Shown in pieces: positions 20,144 to 27,316 of a stretch of 64,000 nucleotides of DNA (position 1 is the first letter of the stretch; every line of letters starts with the position of its first letter). The translations under genes were made by a program, and so were the position numbers. Location: assembly GCA_000169115.1 (NCBI GenBank), contig AAVV01000002.1:124001-188000 (forward strand), given 5' to 3'. The stretch comes from a marine gamma proteobacterium HTCC2080. Lineage in GTDB: Bacteria > Pseudomonadota > Gammaproteobacteria > Pseudomonadales > Halieaceae. The notes below the pieces were generated by a model. The model was given only the letters and a program-made list of their open reading frames with translations. It was not told where the DNA came from and made no database searches.

Positions 20144-21433
20144 TTACGCTGTATCCAGTTGCTGTTTCGCCAGTGCCCTCCCGCAGAGCCAGAAGTGCAC
20201 GGTGCCCCACAAGCCCACCAGTGTAAAGAAGGCAAGTGCCACGCTCAGTGCATCTTCGCCATGTTCAGGAGTAAGCAGGTCGCTAAGCAAGCCTACCAGC
20301 AGGGGCCCCAAGCCCATGCCAATAAGGTTGAGGCACAACATCATGATGGCCGAGGACACCGCTCGCATTTGCACAGGCGACAGCGTCTGCACCATGGCGA
20401 TGGTGGGCCCTATGACGTAGTTAGCAGCAAAGCCCGGAATAATGAACAACACTATTGCCGTGACCAGGTTGTCGGTCAGTAAGCCTGCGATGAAGAAGGG
20501 CAGGGTGACAAAGGGAACCACGGCGAGCATCCATATGCCGTGTTGGAAGCCGCGATGGGAGAGGCGATCGAACCACTTGCCAAAGACCAGTGCGCCTATC
20601 GACCCCGGGATGCCAAACACGCCGGCCATCAGCATGCCGGTCTGGGACTGGTTGAGATCGTGGACCCTAATGAAGAAGGTGGGTAACCACTGCGTTAAGC
20701 CATAACTCACCAGCCCCGCGACCACGGAACCCGCGATCAGGTGTCGCATGGCGGGATTGGCCCACATGGTTGCCGCTGTGGTGAGTATGGGAGGGGGAGG
20801 CGGCGGCGTTTCTGTTTCAAAGGTTCCCCTCGCAGGCTCCCGCAATGACCTGGCCATCACAACTGCCAGTAATAAGCCGGGAGCACCCACGGAGACCAGT
20901 GCGATGCGCCAGTTATAGGCCTCGGCGATCATCCCGCCGCCTACAAACCCCAGCATCATACCGAGGCTGCCTCCCAGCATCAGGATGGCCATGGCGAAGG
21001 CCCGTCGCTCGGGCGGAAAGTAGTCGGCGATAATCGAGTGGCTGGCGGGGTTCACGCCAGCTTCGCCGATGCCCACGCCGATGCGAACAATCAGCAGGCT
21101 GATAAACCCCGCAGCCAGGCCGCTGAAGGCCGTCATCAGAGAGAAGACAATCAGGCTGACAATGATGATCCACTTGCGGCTGTACTGGTCAGACAGGCGA
21201 GCAATGGGCAGTCCCATCGTGGCGTAGAACAGCGCGAATGAGATGCCTCCCAGCAATCCCAGTTGGGTATCGCTCAAGCCAAACTCTGCTTTTATGTCGG
21301 GGAACAGTATCGACAGAATCATCCTGTCGCACATCGACAGGGTATAGGCCAGCATAAGCAGGGTCAGTGTGGTGCGATGACCCGGTAGAGGCAGACTGGC
21401 TGTTGGTGCGACGTAGCCGGAAGCGTTACTCAC
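20144..21433 (-). CDS. Major facilitator superfamily transporter
   Basis: Twelve-helix secondary transporter. The first helix region YTLSMCDRMILSILFPDI and the loop LPIARLSDQYSRKW correspond to the MFS signature between helices 2 and 3; a second copy after the central loop reads FGKWFDRLSHRG. The sequence resembles Spinster/ACS-type anion and aromatic-acid transporters, but I cannot assign a substrate. I place the start at the GTG at 21433, which overlaps the end of the crotonase gene; longer in-frame starts would lie inside that gene. It is the third gene of SDR-crotonase-MFS and may import or export a catabolic intermediate of the locus. Confidence 0.85.
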   Translation of the reverse strand: MSNASGYVAPTASLPLPGHRTTLTLLMLAYTLSMCDRMILSILFPDIKAEFGLSDTQLGLLGGISFALFYATMGLPIARLSDQYSRKWIIIVSLIVFSLMTAFSGLAAGFISLLIVRIGVGIGEAGVNPASHSIIADYFPPERRAFAMAILMLGGSLGMMLGFVGGGMIAEAYNWRIALVSVGAPGLLLAVVMARSLREPARGTFETETPPPPPPILTTAATMWANPAMRHLIAGSVVAGLVSYGLTQWLPTFFIRVHDLNQSQTGMLMAGVFGIPGSIGALVFGKWFDRLSHRGFQHGIWMLAVVPFVTLPFFIAGLLTDNLVTAIVLFIIPGFAANYVIGPTIAMVQTLSPVQMRAVSSAIMMLCLNLIGMGLGPLLVGLLSDLLTPEHGEDALSVALAFFTLVGLWGTVHFWLCGRALAKQQLDTA

Positions 21434-22253
21434 CTTGCCACTCGTAAGGTGTCTTTGTGCTGCCGTTGAGATAGGCGCGCATGGCACCGGCCGCGTCCTT
21501 CGAGCGCATGGTGCGATCGAAATGGCGTTGCTCGAGCAAGAGCGCCTCGTCGAGCGGCAGGCGAGCTCCCTGTTGAATGGCTTGCTTGGCGGCTGCCAGC
21601 GCTAGGGGTGATCGCCCTGCAATATCAACAGAGAACTCCTCGACTTCGTCTAGGAAGCAGTCCACTGGGTAGGTCCTGTGTACAAGCCCCATTTCCAGGG
21701 CCTGGGCGGGAGTCAGCAGTTTGGCGTGAAGAATCAGGTCGAGGGCCCTGGCTGTCCCAAGGAGCCGGGCATAGCGCTGGGTGCCACCGGCGCCCGGGAT
21801 GATGCCGATGGAAGTCTCGGGTAGGCCGACACGGTACCGGCCATCAGCAAGAAGGCGAAAATCACAGGCCAGGCAGAGTTCGAAGCCGCCGCCTGTGGCG
21901 GTGCCATTCATGGCCGCGATAGTGATCGCCGAGATCTGTTCAAGACGCAGGCACAATTGATGCATTTCGGAGAGCTCAGGTTCGCTCTCGCCGGTGGTAA
22001 TAGTCCGGCTGTCGGTCTCTATATTGCGTTGTGCAGAGTCGGAGAGTTCCCCCACCTCATAGTGTGCAATGAAGACTCCATCGCCAGCACCGGTGAATAC
22101 CAGTACGCGTACGGATCTATCTGACTCAATGTCGTCCAGTACTTGGTGAATCTCGCTGACTCCACCCGCAGTGAGTGTTTGTGTGGGTGGGTTGGAGAGT
22201 GTGCAGGTGACAATATGGCCGTTACGGGAGACGTTGAGGTAGCGATAGTTCAT
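21426..22253 (-). CDS. Enoyl-CoA hydratase/isomerase family protein (crotonase)
   Basis: Crotonase-fold enzyme acting on acyl-CoA thioesters, expected to hydrate or isomerise an enoyl-CoA in a beta-oxidation-like pathway. Visible motifs are the oxyanion-hole segment MNGTATGGGFELCLACDFR (about residues 120-138) and LPETSIGIIPGAGGTQRYARL with the catalytic glutamate region. Length is 275 aa. AGGTG lies 7 bases before the ATG. The start is preceded by the stop codon of a decayed AraC gene one base upstream. It belongs to the SDR-crotonase-MFS unit. Confidence 0.88.
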   Translation of the reverse strand: MNYRYLNVSRNGHIVTCTLSNPPTQTLTAGGVSEIHQVLDDIESDRSVRVLVFTGAGDGVFIAHYEVGELSDSAQRNIETDSRTITTGESEPELSEMHQLCLRLEQISAITIAAMNGTATGGGFELCLACDFRLLADGRYRVGLPETSIGIIPGAGGTQRYARLLGTARALDLILHAKLLTPAQALEMGLVHRTYPVDCFLDEVEEFSVDIAGRSPLALAAAKQAIQQGARLPLDEALLLEQRHFDRTMRSKDAAGAMRAYLNGSTKTPYEWQGE

Positions 22254-22254
22254 G

Positions 22255-22326
22255 TCAAGACACCTGGTGCCGATAATCGGCCGGTGTTATCGAATTCCAC
22301 CGTTGGAAGGCTCTTCGGGTATTCGA
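22255..22326 (-). pseudogene. Remnant 3' end of an AraC-type regulator gene
   Basis: Read on the minus strand this gives SNTRRAFQRWNSITPADYRHQVS and a stop, which is the second helix-turn-helix end of the AraC family. It matches the intact regulator of this locus (TNFHRAFQRWNSTTPADYRQQ). A 46-bp core (22269-22314) is identical at 41 positions to 24475-24520 in that gene. No start or N-terminal part is left; the SDR gene ends 58 bases upstream. I infer that a second regulator gene once stood in front of the crotonase gene, or that the tail was copied from the intact gene. Confidence 0.7.
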
Positions 22327-22384
22327 TGCCAAGTGATTCGGTGAATCGTGTCTTCATTAGATATCCTCTCATTGTATTGGCGCC

Positions 22385-23260
22385 TCATCCCAAAACCCGC
22401 GCTCTTATAAAACGCAGCGCTCGCTCAAGGACTCCTCTCTTGGCGGAGGAAGGGTTTTTATCAGCAAACTGTATACGCGCATTACTTTTCATCATGCTGA
22501 GATACGCGGCGGGAAGGAAACGCTTCAGTCGCCAGATGGTTCTATCGCTAAAGCGAGTTCCTGCAAGTATGTAGTGCTTGCCATTGCGGGAATCGTTGTA
22601 AACGGTCGTCGCAATACTCTCTGCGGTAATGCCTGTTCCGGCATGCAGCCTGGCAACCATTTTTGCTGCGTCAGGATTGTCACTGCGCATACTCTTAGCC
22701 ATGTTGCTCTGAAAGAACGTAGGGCATACAACTGACACTTTTACCCCATAAGGATCGAGCTCACTCAGCAGCCCTTCCGAGAAGGCCACCATGCCTGCCT
22801 TGGAGACGTTATAGGCGGACATGCTCCCCATATGTAATAGCCCGGCCATAGAAGCTACATTGATAAGGAGCCCTTTGCTTTCTTTCAACAGGGGCACGCA
22901 GACATGGCAGCCTTTCACGGCCCCCATTAAATTGATGTCCACAGTCCACTGAAAGTCTTTTATCGAAAACGTATCAATATCGCCGCTCGCCCCCACCCCT
23001 GCGTTATTGACCAGGGCATCCAGCCCTTGCCAGCGCTCGGAAATTAGAGCGACCAATTCCTGCCATTGAGTGTCACTGGTGATGTTCAGGTGCTGAAAAA
23101 AACAATCGTTGGCATACTCCTCGTTTAGCTGGGCGGCAATCTTGATTCCCTCCTCATCCTGAATATCAGCAATACAAACGGACCAGCCTTCACTGGCATA
23201 CTTCTTCGCCAGGGCCAGACCTAAGCCACTTGCGGCTCCTGTAATAAGAATACGTTTCAT
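22385..23260 (-). CDS. Short-chain dehydrogenase/reductase
   Basis: Classical SDR with the NAD(P)-binding TGAASGLG at residues 7-14, the structural NNAG motif, and a catalytic Ser (INVASMAG) and Tyr/Lys (YNVSK). It should interconvert an alcohol and a ketone. At 291 aa it has a C-terminal extension of about 40 residues rich in Arg and Lys, as in membrane-associated SDRs. GGAG lies 10 bases before the ATG. It is the first gene of the unit with crotonase and MFS transporter and is divergent from the acetoacetate-decarboxylase-like gene; both have the locus promoter element. Confidence 0.9.
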   Translation of the reverse strand: MKRILITGAASGLGLALAKKYASEGWSVCIADIQDEEGIKIAAQLNEEYANDCFFQHLNITSDTQWQELVALISERWQGLDALVNNAGVGASGDIDTFSIKDFQWTVDINLMGAVKGCHVCVPLLKESKGLLINVASMAGLLHMGSMSAYNVSKAGMVAFSEGLLSELDPYGVKVSVVCPTFFQSNMAKSMRSDNPDAAKMVARLHAGTGITAESIATTVYNDSRNGKHYILAGTRFSDRTIWRLKRFLPAAYLSMMKSNARIQFADKNPSSAKRGVLERALRFIRARVLG

Positions 23261-23338
23261 CTAAAAGGCACTCCGATATTCGTCAAAGGATAGGCTGAAC
23301 AATCGGAATTATTGCTACCCGCATTTTCGAAACGCGGC

Positions 23339-23385
23339 AGTTTACGCTTTAGTAGTGAGCCTTTGTGTATCATTTACGGCCAAAT
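23339..23385 (-). promoter_or_regulatory. Locus promoter 1: SDR-crotonase-MFS unit
   Basis: The 20-bp element on the minus strand (23385-23366) reads ATTTGGCCGTAAATGATACA, 14 of 20 identical to the copy at 31911. A -10-like TAAACT lies at 23344-23339, 24 bp after AATGAT. This is the weakest of the five copies. The predicted leader to the SDR start is about 70 bases. Confidence 0.55.
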
Positions 23386-23388
23386 CGA

Positions 23389-23434
23389 GATTGTCTGAAT
23401 ATGATTATATTGAGCTTTAGACGCTCTACATAAT
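23389..23434 (+). promoter_or_regulatory. Locus promoter 2: acetoacetate-decarboxylase-like gene
   Basis: Element GATTGTCTGAATATGATTAT at 23389-23408, then CATAAT as -10 at 23429-23434, 23 bp after TATGAT. It is only three bases away from the opposite-facing element of the SDR promoter, so the two could share a bound regulator. Confidence 0.7.
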
Positions 23435-23490
23435 TGAGTCTCCAGTTTGCTGAAAGCAGTCTCAGACAGAAGTAGCCGAGATCATTCAAG

Positions 23491-24387
23491 ATGAAATTTA
23501 TCCAAGTCCTGAAGTTGTTGTTCAAACCGAAGCTGTTGTCCAAAATCAAGAACTCGAAAAGTTCGGACACCGGTAGCCCTTTTGTCAAAAGTTACAAAGA
23601 CTTGATGGCAGGGGGTAGGCCGACGGCTGATTTTTACAATGCCGAAATGCTGAACCTGTTTTGGGAAACCACTCCTGAGGCGATTGCAACGTTGTTGCCG
23701 CCCCCACTAAACCCAGCTTCAAAACCTGTGGTGGCTGCGTTTATTGCATACTATCCCGAGACTAACTTCAGTGTTCCGTACCACGAATCGTCTATCCTCA
23801 TAAGAGCAAGCTATAAGGGCGAGGAAGGATTTTATTGCCTGTCCATGCCGGTAGACGATGATATGGCGATGGCGGGTGGACGCGAAACTTGGGGCTACCC
23901 GAAGAAAATGGCAAATTTTTCGTTTTCGCGTGAAGGCGACACAGTGACTGGGTATACAGAACGCCACGGCATTAAATTTATGCAGGTTAAGGCCAAGCTG
24001 ACGGGCAAGGTTAATAACGGCAATGCGGCACTAGATGAGATTCTCGGGCTAGGCGTTAAACCTGACGGCGAATTTTCTGACAAGGTCTATCTGTTTAAAC
24101 ACTCTCACTCGCCGGTAAAAACTGGAATATTTGACTACCCCCCCTTGTTGGTCGAAGGACATACGCGCTTTAGGCCAAAGACGTTTACCTGGGCAGAGAC
24201 CGAAATAAAACTTACACCGTCGGAGTATGATCCCTGGCAAGAAGTCCCGGTTGAGCGCATGCTGGGCGGGTTTTATACGGTTGGTGATAACTCGATGTTA
24301 CACGGGCGAGTGCTGCAAAAAGTCAATGAACTTGAATTTCTCCCTTACTCTTTCCTGAAGTATGAATTTGAACAAAACAGAACCTGA
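23491..24387 (+). CDS. Acetoacetate decarboxylase-family protein
   Basis: The family (ADC, PF06314) uses a Schiff-base lysine to decarboxylate beta-keto acids; relatives do aldol or hydratase chemistry. The motif GGRETWGYPKKMANF is clear: Lys138 (with Lys139 next to it) corresponds to the catalytic Lys115-Lys116 pair of the clostridial enzyme in its YPKK motif. The protein is 298 aa, longer than classical ADC (about 245 aa) through an N-terminal arm rich in lysine. It is transcribed alone from the locus promoter, ends in a probable terminator, and could remove CO2 from a keto acid made by the pathway. Confidence 0.82.
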   Translation: MKFIQVLKLLFKPKLLSKIKNSKSSDTGSPFVKSYKDLMAGGRPTADFYNAEMLNLFWETTPEAIATLLPPPLNPASKPVVAAFIAYYPETNFSVPYHESSILIRASYKGEEGFYCLSMPVDDDMAMAGGRETWGYPKKMANFSFSREGDTVTGYTERHGIKFMQVKAKLTGKVNNGNAALDEILGLGVKPDGEFSDKVYLFKHSHSPVKTGIFDYPPLLVEGHTRFRPKTFTWAETEIKLTPSEYDPWQEVPVERMLGGFYTVGDNSMLHGRVLQKVNELEFLPYSFLKYEFEQNRT

Positions 24388-24405
24388 TCACTAGTCGGTT
24401 TTTTT
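24381..24405 (+). terminator. Candidate terminator of the decarboxylase-like gene
   Basis: Imperfect stem AACC-(T)-GA / TC-GGTT around a seven-base loop, followed by seven T. It starts inside the last codons of the gene. Confidence 0.45.
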
Positions 24406-24457
24406 AACTCCAGGCAGCTTGTCGAAATGACAGCAACCTTGTGAAAAAGGGCTTTAC

Positions 24458-25456
24458 TCAAGGCGATGCCTGCTGCCGATAATCGGCAGGCGTGGTCGAG
24501 TTCCACCGTTGGAAGGCTCTATGAAAGTTGGTGGCTTCGGCATAGTTCAGAAGATCTGCTACTTCAACGACGCTGAGTGATGTTTTACGCAGATAGTTTT
24601 GGGCAAGGGTGTTCTTGATGTCATCGAATATTGTCCGGAAATCTGTTCCCTCAGCCGCCAGGTGGCGCCTGAGGGAACGCTCGGTAACGTGTAATTTTTC
24701 TGCTACTTCAGAGATACTGAGAAACTTCCCGGCTGAATGAATGAGTAAACGGCGCACGATCGCGGTGGTTTCATCGACCTCTGTCATACCGTTAACTAAT
24801 TCCTCGCACTGCTGGCTGAACAGTACGTTAGTCGTTGGGTCTCCGGTTCTTACCCGCTGGCGTAACCACTGATCGGGTAGAAATATCTGGTTATATTCCT
24901 GATCGAACTCCATCGGCACTGAAAAGCGCTCCTCGTAGGCGTCAAAGTGCGCTGGCCTGGGATAACTGAAATACCCTCTGACGCCTTCGTATGATCCACC
25001 GACCAGTACGTCACTCATTCCACGAAAATTCGAAAAAACCGATTCGGTAACAAGCATCTGTTGGTAATTAGTGCCGGCCGTTTGCTCCAGACGAAGGATC
25101 AGCCCGTCGTCGTGGCCTATACGGAGCCAACTGGAAGATTCTAGAAAGGTATGCCCATAGCGAAGAAAGAACTCCACGGAAGCACCTATGTTAGGGCAGC
25201 TCATGAGGGCGAAACCGTAGGTACCGTATGCAGCAAGATCTATATCTTCACCGATTCGAAGCGCTAACAGGGGGTCTCCCGACATTGTCACTGCTGTTTC
25301 AAGGATCTCATGCACGGTAGGAGGCGATTGCCTGCTGGGGGCGGATTCACGGCCTAGAATAGCGGCTTCAATCAATTCAAGAGGGTCGATTCCGAGTCTT
25401 TCCATCCTGGCTCGAAAGGCCTTGACCGCGAACTCTCGCATAGGGTCATAGTTCAT
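24458..25456 (-). CDS. AraC-family regulator with N-terminal arabinose_bd-type domain
   Basis: 332-aa transcription regulator. The N-terminal two thirds match the ligand-sensing domain of OruR/ArgR-like AraC proteins (PF12625; note DIDLAAYGTYGFALMSCPNIG). Residues from about 235 form the two helix-turn-helix units: ISEVAEKLHVTERSLRRHLAAEG and VVEVADLLNYAEATNFHRAFQRWNSTTPADYR. AGGAG lies 8 bases before the ATG. It is the last gene of the monooxygenase-DUF3604-sulfatase unit, 33 bases behind the sulfatase, so it is probably co-expressed with the genes it controls. It is the only regulator in the locus and the natural candidate to bind the five shared promoter elements. The ligand is unknown. 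Confidence 0.88.
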   Translation of the reverse strand: MNYDPMREFAVKAFRARMERLGIDPLELIEAAILGRESAPSRQSPPTVHEILETAVTMSGDPLLALRIGEDIDLAAYGTYGFALMSCPNIGASVEFFLRYGHTFLESSSWLRIGHDDGLILRLEQTAGTNYQQMLVTESVFSNFRGMSDVLVGGSYEGVRGYFSYPRPAHFDAYEERFSVPMEFDQEYNQIFLPDQWLRQRVRTGDPTTNVLFSQQCEELVNGMTEVDETTAIVRRLLIHSAGKFLSISEVAEKLHVTERSLRRHLAAEGTDFRTIFDDIKNTLAQNYLRKTSLSVVEVADLLNYAEATNFHRAFQRWNSTTPADYRQQASP

Positions 25457-25489
25457 GGATTCTGCTCCTGGATGCCTGAGTTGTCACCG

Positions 25490-27316
25490 TCATGGAGTGC
25501 CCCTTGATGTTTTCATAAGCTTTCGAGCAATGAGAAGGACGATGATTGTAACCAGAATCAAAGTGAAAATTGTACCGCTCGGGGTGTTCAAACTATTCTT
25601 AAGCTTGGCTTTGATACCGTTCCGTAGAATCTGAACTGGCTGATGATAGTTATGTGGCACCGGTATCACTCCGTTTACACTGGCGTAGGTTTCATATTCG
25701 GAAAGTAAGTCAAAAAATATGGCTGTCTCAACAGTTTCTAATCGTTCAGTTTCCCCTGGGTCTTGTGTGATGTTGTAGAGATGCCAACGGTTGTCGTTTG
25801 TGCCGCCTCGATTTAGGGTGATTTTATAGTCGCCTTTGATGAGTGCTGCGTTGCCGCCAATCTCATAGGCGATAACGTCTTCATGAGCATAAACAGAGTC
25901 TGCTGCTGCAGTGATGATAGGTAGCAGGTCTCTGCCTGTGTTGGCCTCGATTGTTCTGCCTTTGTATTGCGTGCCGGGGTGCTGGGTGCCTGCCAGTGCA
26001 AGAATCGTGGGCGCCAGATCTTTCACAAATGCTTTGCTGTGGCTGATACTCCCCCGGTGAGTGTCGGCAACCCGTGGGCCGCTTATAATCAGGGGTACGC
26101 GCATGCCGCCTTCGCCAGAATAAAATTTGTAGTGACCTAAAGGTGAAGCTGCCGCGCTGCCGAAACTGACCCCCAGCGTGTTGTAACTATAACGCTCGCC
26201 CAGTGTTTCGAAATCGCGGTTGTATCCCAGCAATTTAATCCAAAGCAGGGGCAGGTCTGCGGCGGCTGGACCGTTGTCGGAAGTAAATAGAATGATCGTG
26301 TTGTCGTATTGGCCGGAGTCTCTTAGGTATTGAATGAGACGGCCGATATAATGATCCATGGCATCGACCATGCCGGCGTATACGGCCATTCGCTTGTCAT
26401 TGTAACGTTTCTCCTCTTCTGAGAGATCATCCCAGTCGGTCGTTGATGGCATCCGCTTCATGGGGGCGCTGGCGGGTAAAAGTCCCAGATCTTTAACGGC
26501 TTTCTGGCGATTTTTGCGCAGCGCATGCCAGCCATCTTTATAGCTTCCAATATATTTTTTGGTGAATGCTTTAGGGGCTTGCACGGGTATGTGTACCGCT
26601 TGAAACGACACATAAGAGAAAAAGGGCTTTCTGTTTGTTCTAGTGGTATGCAGATTGTTCTCCAGTTGCTCAATGGCTTTATCGACGATAAATTTGGAAG
26701 AATAAAAGTCTTCAGGCACGGAGAATTCCTTACCGTTTTCTAACCAGAGAGTTTTTTCATAGTGGGGAACGTAAGATTGCTGTGTCCAGTTGTCGCCTCC
26801 AGAAAAAGGCATGGTGACCGTTTGCTCGAAGCCCCGGTTTATCGGCAGTAATGATTCGTCTGCATACCCTAGGTGCCATTTGCCGGCCAATGAGGTGTTG
26901 TATCCTGCATCCTTCAACAGAGTAGCGATAGTGACGACGTTGTGATTGAGTGTCCCGCGATAAAACGGTGAGTGGGCTTGCTCGGGTGTCAGCGCTTCAC
27001 TGATATTGGCCACACCTGCTCGATGGCTATCAACGCCGGTTAATAGCATGGCGCGAGTTGGGGCGCAGCTGGCCGTTGTATGAAAGTTACTGAAGCGCAG
27101 TCCGTTTCGTGCCAGATGATCCAAGTTGGGCGTGCTGATTTCACTGCCATATGAACCTATGTCTGAATAGCCTAGGTCGTCAGCAAGGATCAACAGAATA
27201 TTGGGCCTACTATCTATGTCTGGTTCGGCAAGGGCGTAGCTTACACAGCACAAACTGCAGATCAGGGAAATAGCGCCACTGCATTGAGCAAGGTACGATC
27301 TAATTGACGAAATAAT
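25490..27316 (-). CDS. Exported sulfatase with C-terminal membrane anchor
   Basis: Formylglycine-dependent sulfatase: NILLILADDLGYSDIGSYG gives the metal-binding DD, SCAPTRAMLLTG the CxPxR signature whose Cys becomes formylglycine, then GKWHLGY and ILFTSDNGPAA. A hydrophobic helix near the C-terminus (FTLILVTIIVLLIARKLMK) should anchor it. The frame is open far upstream, but the only ATG there would overlap the DUF3604 gene by 119 bp. An ATT at 27316 has AGGGGA five bases before it and gives a perfect signal peptide (ISSIRSYLAQCSGAISLICS and on to SYALA), so I propose an AUU start and 608 aa. It is in the unit monooxygenase-PfpI-DUF3604-sulfatase-AraC. It would remove sulfate from an organic ester in the periplasm. 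Confidence 0.82.
   Translation of the reverse strand: MISSIRSYLAQCSGAISLICSLCCVSYALAEPDIDSRPNILLILADDLGYSDIGSYGSEISTPNLDHLARNGLRFSNFHTTASCAPTRAMLLTGVDSHRAGVANISEALTPEQAHSPFYRGTLNHNVVTIATLLKDAGYNTSLAGKWHLGYADESLLPINRGFEQTVTMPFSGGDNWTQQSYVPHYEKTLWLENGKEFSVPEDFYSSKFIVDKAIEQLENNLHTTRTNRKPFFSYVSFQAVHIPVQAPKAFTKKYIGSYKDGWHALRKNRQKAVKDLGLLPASAPMKRMPSTTDWDDLSEEEKRYNDKRMAVYAGMVDAMDHYIGRLIQYLRDSGQYDNTIILFTSDNGPAAADLPLLWIKLLGYNRDFETLGERYSYNTLGVSFGSAAASPLGHYKFYSGEGGMRVPLIISGPRVADTHRGSISHSKAFVKDLAPTILALAGTQHPGTQYKGRTIEANTGRDLLPIITAAADSVYAHEDVIAYEIGGNAALIKGDYKITLNRGGTNDNRWHLYNITQDPGETERLETVETAIFFDLLSEYETYASVNGVIPVPHNYHQPVQILRNGIKAKLKNSLNTPSGTIFTLILVTIIVLLIARKLMKTSRGTP

Noticed and set aside
23389-23405. 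Reading TTGTCT and TATGAT in the shared element as a -35/-10 pair
   Set aside because: The two hexamers are only three bases apart, whereas a true promoter needs about 17; the constant -10 box lies further downstream.
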